Shown here: positions 28,213-37,491 of the stretch, piece by piece
How the letters are laid out: every line of letters starts with the position of its first letter
Numbering within the stretch: position 1 is the first letter of the stretch
Assembly (NCBI GenBank): GCA_013824915.1
Contig: PNOQ01000053.1
Span: forward strand, 1-48,090
Source of the DNA: Nanoarchaeum sp.
GTDB taxonomy: Archaea; Nanobdellota; Nanobdellia; SCGC-AAA011-G17; PNOQ01
Reading direction: 5' to 3'
Length of the DNA: 48,090 nt
Program-made: the position numbers and the translations under genes
Notes under the pieces: model-generated
Database searches by the model: none
What the model was told of the DNA's origin: nothing
Seen by the model: the letters and a program-made list of their open reading frames with translations, nothing else

Positions 28213-28417
28213 TGTTATTCTCCAGTGTTAGTTTTTTGTTTAAATAGCTTGCCATTGTTGAACCTTTAAAGATAGGTCTAGCCTAGATAATAGAAATAAT
28301 CCTTATTTGTATTAAGCTAACCATGAAATAGCTAAAATTGGAAATTATTTAAAGCTTTCTGATTTGCTTGCCAAGTACTTACAAAACTCTTATAAATGTG
28401 CTAGGACTTACGGTTTT

Positions 28418-29353
28418 ATGTTTGTAGAAAAGTATAGACCGCAGGGATTTTCTGATATGAAAGGGCAGGAAAAGATAGTTTCTAGAATCAAAGCTTTCGT
28501 AGATTCAAAGAATATACCTCATTTGTTATTTTCTGGGCCCGCAGGAGTTGGAAAAACTACTTTGTCTTTAATTGTTGCAAGAGAATTATTTGGTGAAGAT
28601 TGGAAAAATAATTTTTTAGAATTAAATGCTTCAGATGAAAGAGGTATTGATGTTATAAGAAACAAAGTAAAAGATTTTGCTAGGACTATGTCTGTTATGG
28701 GAGTTCCGTTTAAAGTTATTTATTTAGATGAATGTGATTCTTTGACTAGTGAAGCACAACAAGCATTAAGAAGAACTATGGAAAATTATTCTAATACCTG
28801 TAGATTTATTTTGTCTTGTAATTATTCAAGTAAAATTATTGATCCTATACAATCTAGATGTACTGTTTTCAGATTTCAACCTTTGAAACTTGAAGATATT
28901 CATGCCATAATAAAAGATATTTCAAAAAAAGAAGGAATTGAAATAACTAATGAAGCTATAAAAGCAATTTATGAAATTAGTAATGGAGATGCTAGAAAGG
29001 CTGAAAATATTTTGCAAAGTTGTGCTGTAATAAATAAAAAAATAGATGAAAAATTGATTTATGATATTGTTTCTTTTGCTCAACCAAGAGAAATTATACA
29101 AGTCTTGGAAATGAGTTTAGCAGGAGAATTTGCTAAAGCACGAGATTTATTGTTAGATATAATGCTAAAACATGGTTTATCTGGAATTGATATAATAAAA
29201 CAAATACAAAGAGAAGTATTAGAATTAAAAATAGATGAATCAAAGAAGGCTAAAATGATAGAAAAATGTGGTGAAATAGAGTTTAGAATGGTAGAAGGTA
29301 GTGATGAGTATATACAATTAGAAGCATTATTAGCTGGATTTATTTCAATATAA
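28418..29353 (+). CDS. rfcS: Replication factor C small subunit (start corrected from 28364)
   Basis: MFVEKYRPQGFSDMKGQEKIVSRIKAFVDSKNIPHLLFSGPAGVGKTT; LNASDERGIDVIRNKVKDFART; cttataaatg about 25 nt upstream of ATG 28418. Confidence 0.96.
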   Translation: MFVEKYRPQGFSDMKGQEKIVSRIKAFVDSKNIPHLLFSGPAGVGKTTLSLIVARELFGEDWKNNFLELNASDERGIDVIRNKVKDFARTMSVMGVPFKVIYLDECDSLTSEAQQALRRTMENYSNTCRFILSCNYSSKIIDPIQSRCTVFRFQPLKLEDIHAIIKDISKKEGIEITNEAIKAIYEISNGDARKAENILQSCAVINKKIDEKLIYDIVSFAQPREIIQVLEMSLAGEFAKARDLLLDIMLKHGLSGIDIIKQIQREVLELKIDESKKAKMIEKCGEIEFRMVEGSDEYIQLEALLAGFISI

Positions 29354-29354
29354 A

Positions 29355-30509
29355 ATGTGGACAAAAAAATACGCTCCGAATTCTGTAAAAGAAATAGTTG
29401 GGAATACTAGTTCAATTATGAAGCTAGAAGGATTTATTAAAAATTTTAAAAAAACTAAGAAAAAAGCAGTTATGTTGTATGGCCCAACTGGAACTGGAAA
29501 AACACAAGCTGTTTATGCATTGTCGCAAGATTATGATTTAGAAATTTTAGAAGTTAATGCTAGTGATTTTAGAAATAAAGAAATGATAAATGAAACTGTT
29601 GGAAAAGCAATGAATCAATATAGTTTATTTGGAAAAGGAAAAATAATACTTATTGATGAAATAGATGGTTTATCTGGAAACAATGATAGGGGTGGAGCTC
29701 AGGCCTTAGCTGCTTTGTTAGATAGAACTTCATTTCCTATAATTATGACTGCTAATGATCCGTGGGATAAAAAATTGGCTTCCTTAAGAAGCAAATCAAT
29801 TATGGTAGAATTTGAAGCGTTAAATTATTTAGATGTTTTTAGAGTATTGAGAAAAATAGCAGATAAAGAAGAAATACAAATAACAGATCAAGACTTGAAA
29901 ACTATTTCTAATGGTGCAGGCGGCGATTTAAGATCGGCAATAAATGATTTTTATTTAGTTTCGTTTAAGAGAAAAAAAGTAAAAAGTGAAGATTTGGAAG
30001 ATATTGGAGAGAGAAATAGAGAAGAACATGTACATAGTTTGTTGAACTTAATGTTTAAGAGTAAAAATTCTAAGATGATATTAGAATCGTTTGATAATAC
30101 AAACTTAGAGTTTAATGAGTTAAAATTGTGGATTGATGAAAACTTACCAAAAGCATATAATAAATCAGAATTGAAAGATGCATATAATAGTTTATCCAAA
30201 TCAGATGTATTTAATGGTAGAATAATTAGAAGACAATATTGGAGATTTTTAGTTTATCAAAAATATTTTATGTCTGTTGGTGTTGCAATGAGTAAAAAAG
30301 AAGCTAAAAAAGAATTAATTAATTATGCTCCAACAAAAAGAATCTTAAAAATCTGGAGATCAAAAATGAAATATGCAAAAAGAGATATTTTAGTTGATAA
30401 GATTGCCAATGAATGTCATGTTTCTAGTAAAAAAGCACTAAAAGAAGTTTTACCTTATTGTCAAGTGTTTTTAGAGAAAGATTTAGTTGCTGAAAGCAAT
30501 CTTTCTTAA
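29355..30509 (+). CDS. rfcL: Replication factor C large subunit
   Basis: MWTKKYAPNSVKEIVGNTSSIMKLEGFIKNFKKTKKKAVMLYGPTGTGKTQAVYALS; EVNASDFRNK; ILIDEIDGLSGNNDRGG. Confidence 0.95.
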   Translation: MWTKKYAPNSVKEIVGNTSSIMKLEGFIKNFKKTKKKAVMLYGPTGTGKTQAVYALSQDYDLEILEVNASDFRNKEMINETVGKAMNQYSLFGKGKIILIDEIDGLSGNNDRGGAQALAALLDRTSFPIIMTANDPWDKKLASLRSKSIMVEFEALNYLDVFRVLRKIADKEEIQITDQDLKTISNGAGGDLRSAINDFYLVSFKRKKVKSEDLEDIGERNREEHVHSLLNLMFKSKNSKMILESFDNTNLEFNELKLWIDENLPKAYNKSELKDAYNSLSKSDVFNGRIIRRQYWRFLVYQKYFMSVGVAMSKKEAKKELINYAPTKRILKIWRSKMKYAKRDILVDKIANECHVSSKKALKEVLPYCQVFLEKDLVAESNLS

Positions 30510-31322
30510 TCTTTTTACTCTTTCGTTTGTAGAAGGATGGGTACTTAAAAATTTCATTACTTTTTTTCCGGAAAATGGATTTACTATAAATAGATTTGCG
30601 GAGGCAGGATTACCTGATTTTATTTTTGGTGCGTTCTCTATTTTTATTAATGCTTCAGATAAAGATTCTGCATCTTTTATTATTTTTGCGCCAGTTTCAT
30701 CTGCTGTATATTCCCTTGAACGAGAGATTGCAAGTCTTAGTACGGTAGCAGAAATGGGAGCGATTAAAGTTAATAATAATAATTCAAAAAATCCAGGATT
30801 AGTATTTTCATCTGATGAACCTAATGTTGCAACTCTTGCAATTAATGCTACATAAGCTATTGCACTAGCAATTACAACTGAAACTGTGGAAATCAAAAGA
30901 TCTTTATTTTTTATATGTGCTATTTCATGAGCAATTACTGCTCTCAACTCTTGATCTGTTAGTAATGTTAATAGGCCTTCAGTTACAACAATTATTGAAT
31001 TTTTTTCGTTTCTACCTGTGGCAAATGCATTTGAAGTTGGAGAATTTATGATATACACTTTTGGTTTATGTATGGAAGCTCTAGTTGAAACATCTAATAT
31101 TATATCGTGTAATCTTGTATATTGTGTGTATTCTGCAGCTTTTGCGTTGTATATTTTTAACACTAATTTGTCTGAATACCAGTAAGATACTGTGTTTATT
31201 ATTAAAGCAAATATTAAAGCTATAACAATTCCTGTGGTTCCACCTAAAGCGTAACCTATTATTAAAAATATAATTGCTAAGATACCCAAATAAAATACCG
31301 TTTTTAATTGATCTAGGAACAT
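30483..31322 (-). CDS. htpX: HtpX-like M48 membrane metalloprotease (paralog 2)
   Basis: LRAVIAHEIAHIKNKDLL; REYTADETGA; STHPSTNERVKRLRK; overlaps the 3' end of rfcL convergently. Confidence 0.93.
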   Translation of the reverse strand: MFLDQLKTVFYLGILAIIFLIIGYALGGTTGIVIALIFALIINTVSYWYSDKLVLKIYNAKAAEYTQYTRLHDIILDVSTRASIHKPKVYIINSPTSNAFATGRNEKNSIIVVTEGLLTLLTDQELRAVIAHEIAHIKNKDLLISTVSVVIASAIAYVALIARVATLGSSDENTNPGFFELLLLTLIAPISATVLRLAISRSREYTADETGAKIIKDAESLSEALIKIENAPKIKSGNPASANLFIVNPFSGKKVMKFLSTHPSTNERVKRLRKIAFSN

Positions 31323-31410
31323 GGAGATAGAATTCAGATTAAAGTGCTTTATAAATTTTTATATACTCTAAATAGAAAGAATTAAAAATAAAAGATTTGA
31401 CTTTATAATA

Positions 31411-31950
31411 ATGGAGAAGGGTTTTAAGTTTAAATATGCTTCTGAAATAAGTTTGTGGCTAGATGGTTACGATGATTTATTTTCTGACTTTGATCCTAGA
31501 AAATATCAAGAAAAGGCTATATCTAATGATTTCTTGGAAGAATTGAAAAGAGCAGCCAAAGACAAACCCTTTGATAAAATTGCTTTAAATTTGTTGGTTC
31601 CTAAAACTAAAAGGAATTTGAATAATGAGACAGTTATAAAGAATAGATTAGAACATCATTTTAATCATCATTATGAGTTAGTTAAAGAAGAAAAGAAAAA
31701 AATAATCAAAAAAGGTGTGATTCTTGCATGTTTAGGTTTAATTGTATTATTTTTACTTATCTATTTTACAAGAGATATATCTACAGATAGTATGTTGGTT
31801 AATTATCCAATTGGAATTGTAGAAATAACTATTTGGTTTTTGTTTTGGGAAGGTCTGAATATGATATTATTCGAAACAAAAAGTGTGAACCATAATTTAG
31901 ATTTTTACAAAAAGATGTCTAAATGTGATGTAAAATTCCATCATTCTTAA
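31411..31950 (+). CDS. Uncharacterised membrane protein
   Basis: FKYASEISLWLDGYDDLFSDFDPRKYQEKAISNDFLEELKRAAKD; two TM helices; WFLFWEGLNMILFETKS. Confidence 0.75.
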   Translation: MEKGFKFKYASEISLWLDGYDDLFSDFDPRKYQEKAISNDFLEELKRAAKDKPFDKIALNLLVPKTKRNLNNETVIKNRLEHHFNHHYELVKEEKKKIIKKGVILACLGLIVLFLLIYFTRDISTDSMLVNYPIGIVEITIWFLFWEGLNMILFETKSVNHNLDFYKKMSKCDVKFHHS

Positions 31951-31990
31951 TTTGAATAATTTTAAAAATGAGGAGATTTATTAAAATAAT

Positions 31991-33325
31991 ATGCAACATA
32001 ATATAATTATTGGTAGATCTGCAAAAGATAAAAAAAAGTATGGTGAAAAAGGTACTATTTTTTTAGGAAGACATTATGTTAAAATGGAACAAACTGTTTC
32101 TTTAAGTAGTAATATTTTAATGGATGTTGCTAGAGCGCATGTTGTTCTCATTGATGGTAAAAGGGGATCTGGGAAATCTTATACACTTGGAGTAATGGCT
32201 GAAGAAATGTCTTGTTTGCCTGAAGAAGTTGCACAAAATATTAGTGTATTAATATTTGATACTATGGGAATTTTCTGGACAATGAAATATCCTAATCAAA
32301 AAGAAGAAGCATTATTATTGGGTTGGGGGATGAAACCTAAAAAATTAGATAATATTGATGTTTACATCCCAGAAGGACATTTTAAAGAATACAAAGAAAA
32401 GGGGATATTAGTAGATTATCCTTTAAAATTAAAAACGTCTGAACTTGATGCAAGTGATTGGGCAAATGTTTTTGGTGTTGATTTGAATAATCCTATAGGA
32501 GTTGCAATTGAAAAATCGATAGGGGCGTTAGAAACTAAAGATTATGGTATAGTTGACATTATTAATGAAATAAATTCGGATAATACTATTCAAAAAGATG
32601 TTCGAGACGCAGCCATTAATAGATTCTTAGCTGCCGAGACTTGGGGTTTATTTAGTAAGAAAGGAACCGAGATAAAAGATTTAGTAAAAGGTGGAAGAGT
32701 TAGTATAATTGATATTAGTTGTTATAGTCATACTGCGAGTAGTTGGGGTATAAAAAATTTGGCTACAGGTATAATTTGTAAAAAATTATTGAACGATAGA
32801 ATGATTTCTAGAAAAATCGAAGAAATGAAAATGATTGAAGCTGGAACTAGTTTCTTTGGTTTTGAAAAAGAAACAAAAATGAAAGAAGAAATGCCATTAG
32901 TTTGGATTTTAATTGATGAAGCTCATGAATTCTTGCCTGCTGATGGTAAAACTGGAGCAAGTGATGCGTTAGTACAATTACTAAGAGAAGGTAGACAACC
33001 TGGAATTTCTATGGTTTTAGCTACACAACAACCGGGTGAGATTCATAAAGATGTTATAACCCAATCAGACATTGTAATAAGTCATAGAATTACTGCTAAA
33101 AAAGATATTGATGCATTAAATAATATTATGCAAACTTATATGTTAGCAGATGTTCAAAAGTATATTAATAATTTACCTAGAGCAAGTGGAGCAGCTATAA
33201 TATTAGATGATAACTCTGAAAAAATTTATCCAATTAATGTTAAACCAAGATTCACATGGCATGGTGGAGAATCACCAACTGCAGTGCATTTGAAATCGAG
33301 AGAATTATTAGATCTTGGACTTTAG
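31991..33325 (+). CDS. HerA/DUF87-type hexameric ATPase
   Basis: VVLIDGKRGSGKSYTLGVMAEEM (Walker A), WILIDEAHEFLP (Walker B), LVQLLREGRQPGISMVLATQQPGEI. Confidence 0.9.
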   Translation: MQHNIIIGRSAKDKKKYGEKGTIFLGRHYVKMEQTVSLSSNILMDVARAHVVLIDGKRGSGKSYTLGVMAEEMSCLPEEVAQNISVLIFDTMGIFWTMKYPNQKEEALLLGWGMKPKKLDNIDVYIPEGHFKEYKEKGILVDYPLKLKTSELDASDWANVFGVDLNNPIGVAIEKSIGALETKDYGIVDIINEINSDNTIQKDVRDAAINRFLAAETWGLFSKKGTEIKDLVKGGRVSIIDISCYSHTASSWGIKNLATGIICKKLLNDRMISRKIEEMKMIEAGTSFFGFEKETKMKEEMPLVWILIDEAHEFLPADGKTGASDALVQLLREGRQPGISMVLATQQPGEIHKDVITQSDIVISHRITAKKDIDALNNIMQTYMLADVQKYINNLPRASGAAIILDDNSEKIYPINVKPRFTWHGGESPTAVHLKSRELLDLGL

Positions 33326-33344
33326 AAAGATTTTTATAATAAAA

Positions 33345-33358
33345 CCGATAATTATCGG
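33345..33358. promoter_or_regulatory. Perfect palindrome CCGATAATTATCGG, copy 1 (candidate operator)
   Basis: Lies between TATA-like tttttataataaa and ATG 33362; identical copy at 34021-34034. Confidence 0.65.
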
Positions 33359-33361
33359 GCT

Positions 33362-34027
33362 ATGTGGATTGCTAAATTTAAATTGAAAGATAGTGAAGAT
33401 ATTTATAATCATTTATGTGTAAAATACAAAATAGATTTCTTTGCATTCCCATTCACAAATTATCTCAAAAATAAAAAAATAAATTTAGTTATCGGTGGTA
33501 TAATCTCTGGTTCTGAGGAAAACAAAAAACAATTTTTAAAAGAATTGAAAAAAGATCAAAGGATAAAAAATATAGAAATTCAAAAAGATTTTATTTTAAT
33601 TCACGCACAACATTCAGAATCTAGAGAAACAAGAGCAGAAATAAGAATATTTTATAATCCCGAATATATTCGAGTAAAACCAGTTCATCTTTCTCCAGAT
33701 GGTTGGGAATATTGGGAAGTTGCATGTTTAGACCGCAAAGAATTGAATAAACTAATAAAATCTGCAAATAAATATTACCATGGAAAAGTAATTTCATTAA
33801 ATGAAGAAAAAATTAAAGGTATTTCTAGTTTGGAAATAGCGCCAGAATTAACAAAGAAGCAGTTTGAAGATTTAGAAATTGCATATAAAGAAGGGTACTA
33901 TTCTTATCCAAGAAAACTAACAATTCCAGATTTAGCAAGATTAAAGAAAAAATCTTATTCCACATTCCAAGAAAATCTAAGAAAGGCAGAAAATAAATTG
34001 GTCGATTATTTCTTAAAATACCGATAA
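33362..34027 (+). CDS. Bat-type (HTH_10) archaeal transcriptional regulator
   Basis: C-terminal LTKKQFEDLEIAYKEGYYSYPRKLTIPDLARLKKKSYSTFQENLRKAENKL is the Bat-like HTH pattern. Confidence 0.85.
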   Translation: MWIAKFKLKDSEDIYNHLCVKYKIDFFAFPFTNYLKNKKINLVIGGIISGSEENKKQFLKELKKDQRIKNIEIQKDFILIHAQHSESRETRAEIRIFYNPEYIRVKPVHLSPDGWEYWEVACLDRKELNKLIKSANKYYHGKVISLNEEKIKGISSLEIAPELTKKQFEDLEIAYKEGYYSYPRKLTIPDLARLKKKSYSTFQENLRKAENKLVDYFLKYR

Positions 34028-34034
34028 TTATCGG
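34021..34034. promoter_or_regulatory. Perfect palindrome CCGATAATTATCGG, copy 2 (16-bp perfect as ACCGATAATTATCGGT)
   Basis: Overlaps the stop codon of the Bat-like gene and precedes TATA-like aattaaataaatattta of the 34093 gene. Confidence 0.65.
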
Positions 34035-34092
34035 TGTAAATTAAATAAATATTTAGGTCATACTCGTAAGTAGTTAAACCATGGAGGTAAAA

Positions 34093-34308
34093 ATGGTAGA
34101 AGAAAAAACAGAAAGAGAAAGAATTGATCATAATCTTCCATCAGGAAGTCTAGTGCTTGAAGAAAAATTGGGTAGTGGAGTTCATGTTTGGATATTGCCA
34201 GACGGAAGCACATATGATGCACAGTACGGAATTAGAATACCCAAGAAGTATGATGGCATAGAAACAGATAGTACTGAGAAGAGAGAAGGAAGACCATATT
34301 TTTTCTAG
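34093..34308 (+). CDS. Small uncharacterised acidic protein (start corrected from 34081)
   Basis: ATG at 34093 preceded by ggaggt at 34083-34088; MVEEKTERERIDHNLPSGSLVLEEKLGSGVHVWILPDGSTYDAQYGIRIPKKY. Confidence 0.6.
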   Translation: MVEEKTERERIDHNLPSGSLVLEEKLGSGVHVWILPDGSTYDAQYGIRIPKKYDGIETDSTEKREGRPYFF

Positions 34309-34358
34309 ATAGTATAGGTGAATTGATAGATTTTATCACAAATGTTTAATATAAAATA

Positions 34359-35153
34359 TCAAAGTTTACTTTGTAAGTCTAAACAAACTCTAAACTTTCC
34401 TGGTGCTGGAGAACCTGCTTTGAATAACTTAACTTGGAACTCTTCAGAATATTTATCTTTTAACTTTTGAAAGTTTTCTTCTTTCTCAAAAAGGTATAAA
34501 TGTATTGTGCCTTGAGGATTTAGATATTTCTTTGCTAATTCTAGATAACTTTCTGAGTTTTTTGGTAAAGGCATTATAATTCTATCAAATTTCTTTTTTA
34601 GTTTAGGTAGAATTTTCTTTACATCTCCTTGATATAATTTTATATTATTTACTTTATTTAATTTTAAGTTTTCTTCTCCGTATTTATGGCCTTCTGGGTT
34701 TATTTCTATTCCGTAAATTTCTTTTGCTTCAGAATGTTTTGAGATTACTAAAGGGAAAGGAGCTACACCAGAAAACATTGTTAAAATAGATTCTCCTTTT
34801 TTTACTTGTACTGCAATTCTTAATCTTTCTGTGCTAGATCTTGAAGAATAATAAACTTTTTCCGGATTAACTTTAATTGAAACTCCATTTTCTTTATGTA
34901 TTGCTTCTTTTGTATTTGTTCCTGCAATTATTTTTATTTTTGGAGTTCTATATTTTCCTGAATAAAATCTTGATTTAATTGCAACAGTTTTAATATTTTT
35001 TAGCTTTTTTATTAAATATTCACCAACTAACTGTTTGTTTAGCTTTTTAGGAAATTCTGAAAAGATTAAGATTGAACCTATAATTTCAAATGATTTAGGT
35101 ATCTGGTTTATTTCTTCTGGAGTCAATTCTTTCTGTTTTTTAAAAAAGCACAT
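34359..35153 (-). CDS. Trm5-like class I SAM-dependent tRNA (guanine37-N1) methyltransferase
   Basis: VYYSSRSSTERLRIAVQVKKGESILTMFSGVAPFPLVISKHSEAKEIYGIEINPEGHKYGEENLKLNKVNNIKLYQGDVKKI...RIIMPLPKNSE. Confidence 0.9.
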   Translation of the reverse strand: MCFFKKQKELTPEEINQIPKSFEIIGSILIFSEFPKKLNKQLVGEYLIKKLKNIKTVAIKSRFYSGKYRTPKIKIIAGTNTKEAIHKENGVSIKVNPEKVYYSSRSSTERLRIAVQVKKGESILTMFSGVAPFPLVISKHSEAKEIYGIEINPEGHKYGEENLKLNKVNNIKLYQGDVKKILPKLKKKFDRIIMPLPKNSESYLELAKKYLNPQGTIHLYLFEKEENFQKLKDKYSEEFQVKLFKAGSPAPGKFRVCLDLQSKL

Positions 35154-35191
35154 ATTATTTTTATTATTTCGATATATTTAAATATTACTTA

Positions 35192-35581
35192 GTGAATTGT
35201 TTAGTTATGCTTAACAAAAAAGGTGATTGGATGAGCCCACAGAGTTGGTGGTATTTCTTAGGCGGATTAATATTTTTAGCTGTCGGTTTAATGCCTTTCT
35301 TTGACTTTTTATCAATTAATCTTACATTTGAAGGAGTTTTACTAAGAGTTTTGATAGTTGTTTTAGGCTTTTTAATATTAATAGAAGGTTTTACAGCTAT
35401 GTTGGGTAAAGCTGGTAAGGTCTTATTGAGTTTAGTATTTATGGTATTTGGTTTATTGTTATTATTGATGTACTTTAACGTAAGTTGGATCCCATTTAAC
35501 TTCAATTTAAGTGATATTGCATTACAGATAATTTTAATAATATATGCAGGTTACCTATTCATAGGTGCATGGAGACAATAA
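35192..35581 (+). CDS. Small multi-TM membrane protein
   Basis: Four hydrophobic segments; overlaps the next ORF start. Confidence 0.65.
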   Translation: MNCLVMLNKKGDWMSPQSWWYFLGGLIFLAVGLMPFFDFLSINLTFEGVLLRVLIVVLGFLILIEGFTAMLGKAGKVLLSLVFMVFGLLLLLMYFNVSWIPFNFNLSDIALQIILIIYAGYLFIGAWRQ

Positions 35582-35583
35582 AA

Positions 35584-36456
35584 ATGAAAAAAAATATTTT
35601 ATGGTTCTTAACTTTGTTCTTAATTCCGTTCGTTAGTGCTGCTACTACTAATAATCCATTAAAGGATTTCTTTAATGGGGTTGGAAAAGCCTTTTCTGAT
35701 GGGGTAAGAATAGGGGGGCAAAATAGTGAAATCAAAATATTGTTTGTGTTTGGTGCACTTATATTGTTAACTGTTTTATTCTATGTTGGTACCATAAGAG
35801 TTTTTAAAGATAATCGAGTGGTTTCTATAATAATATCTATTCTTTTTGCCGCGGGTATTGTTTTTGGTACATCATTTGCTTATTGGTTAAAAGACTTGTT
35901 TGAGGTTAGTGCAGTTTTATTGTATATTTTGTTTGTATTATGTTTTATTGTAGGCATTTATTTTGGATTTGTAAAAGTGCCCCATAAATTTGGTTTAAAA
36001 GCACATAGTGAAGCAATGGAACAGACAAAAGATTGGGCACAGGATAGATCCGATTACAATAGGGAAATGGCAGTTTATAGAAAAGAAAGGCAGATTTATG
36101 TTAATGAAGTAAATCAATTTGAGTCTATATTAGGGAGGATGAAAGGATTGCCAGATCCAAGTGATGCTAGTTATGGCCCTCAAAAGGACAGTATAAAAGG
36201 TGAAATTGATACTGCTCAAAATATGGTTCAAAAAACAATTAATTATGACAAGAATTTAATAACAAATACTAAAAGGCCAAATAATTTAAACAAACTTTTG
36301 TTGAAGATATCAAATCGTATGAAGAATGAATGTGATGATGCTAAAACAAATTTAGATAAACCCAATCCTAAACGTGCTATAAATAATATTCAAAGAGTAA
36401 TTAAGTTGTTAAAGAAAGAAAGAAAGGGATTAAAAGATTTATCTAGAACACCTTAA
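35584..36456 (+). CDS. Membrane protein with signal peptide, TM helices and coiled-coil-like C-terminus (start may be 35569)
   Basis: MKKNILWFLTLFLIPFVSAATTNN signal; three TM segments; Lys-rich helical tail. Confidence 0.7.
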   Translation: MKKNILWFLTLFLIPFVSAATTNNPLKDFFNGVGKAFSDGVRIGGQNSEIKILFVFGALILLTVLFYVGTIRVFKDNRVVSIIISILFAAGIVFGTSFAYWLKDLFEVSAVLLYILFVLCFIVGIYFGFVKVPHKFGLKAHSEAMEQTKDWAQDRSDYNREMAVYRKERQIYVNEVNQFESILGRMKGLPDPSDASYGPQKDSIKGEIDTAQNMVQKTINYDKNLITNTKRPNNLNKLLLKISNRMKNECDDAKTNLDKPNPKRAINNIQRVIKLLKKERKGLKDLSRTP

Positions 36457-37451
36457 AACCATTTATCTAAGTTCTTTTGTTTTTTAGGTTGCAATCTTTC
36501 TATTAATTTGTTTATTCTTTCTTGCGCGAAATCGTGTTTTTCTAAGATTTTAGTTATTTTATCATAATCGGGTTCTGTCCATTTTAATCTGTAATTTTTT
36601 ATTATTGGCATGTTTTTGAAAGTAGCATAAACCTTTTTCCAGTTGAATTCTGCTTGAACATTAGCAAAGATAGTGTCAAAGTCTTTGTATTGTTGTACAA
36701 GCTTTAATGCGGTTTTAGGACCTATCCTATGAACACCACCTGGATTGTAATCTGTGCCGACTAAAATTGATAAGGCTAACAATTGATCTTGATTTATGTT
36801 TAGACTTGAAAGAACTTCTTTTAGTTCTATAACTTCAGGATTGACTTTGATATAAGTTCCTTTTACTTTTCTTCTTTGTGAAACTGTTAAGTTTCTTATT
36901 AATCTTGGGGCAGAATATAATAATGAATCCGTATCTTGTGAAACTATGGCATAAACATCGCCTTGTTCGGCTAAGAAAGCTGCTTGGGCTTCTGCTTCTG
37001 AATGTGCTTGTATAATTGGTAGGCCTAAAGCCTTGATAAATTCTTTAGATTCTTCTTTTATGTCTCTAGTTATTCTAATTGTTTGTTTACTGTACTTAGA
37101 CATAGAATCAACATCTTTTTCTTCTTTTGCCTTTTGGTATTTTATTTCTGCAATTTCTTTTCTTTCTTCTCTTATTCTAGATTCTCCATATTTCATTTCT
37201 GGAGGTTGACCATCAAAAACAAAGCATAATTTAATATTTTGTTCCATTAGATTTGGTATTCTTGTGGATAAACCCATTAAATGAGAAGTTATATTTCCTT
37301 CATTATCCATCAAAGGAGTGCCATCTTGTTGTCTAATTGAAGCTAGAAATTGGTATAGAACGTTAGATGAATCTACTGCTAATTTTTTTCCGTATAATTC
37401 TTGTAAGGTTATTTCCTTTCTTGGTAATAGTTCGGTTATTGCAACTCCCAT
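36453..37451 (-). CDS. fen: Flap endonuclease FEN1 with C-terminal PIP-like motif
   Basis: MGVAITELLPRKEITLQELYGKKLAVDSSNVLYQFLASIRQ; AEAQAAFLAEQGDVYAIVSQDTDSLLY; C-terminal KKQKNLDKWF. Confidence 0.97.
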   Translation of the reverse strand: MGVAITELLPRKEITLQELYGKKLAVDSSNVLYQFLASIRQQDGTPLMDNEGNITSHLMGLSTRIPNLMEQNIKLCFVFDGQPPEMKYGESRIREERKEIAEIKYQKAKEEKDVDSMSKYSKQTIRITRDIKEESKEFIKALGLPIIQAHSEAEAQAAFLAEQGDVYAIVSQDTDSLLYSAPRLIRNLTVSQRRKVKGTYIKVNPEVIELKEVLSSLNINQDQLLALSILVGTDYNPGGVHRIGPKTALKLVQQYKDFDTIFANVQAEFNWKKVYATFKNMPIIKNYRLKWTEPDYDKITKILEKHDFAQERINKLIERLQPKKQKNLDKWF

Positions 37452-37491
37452 TGTTAAAAGAAGTATGATTGATTTTTATAAAAGTTTTGAA

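Noticed and set aside
28248-28378. Repeated GCTTGCCA near the IleRS/RFC promoters and GGCAAGC at 10094
   Set aside because: Only 7-8 bp, no symmetry or consistent spacing; plausible by chance.
34050-34092. Leader of the 34093 gene as a third pseudoknot copy (aggtcatactcgtaagtagttaaacc)
   Set aside because: Shares GTCAT but only forms nested pairings (TACT/AGTA, GGT/ACC); no AAGTC...GACTTAAAA signature.
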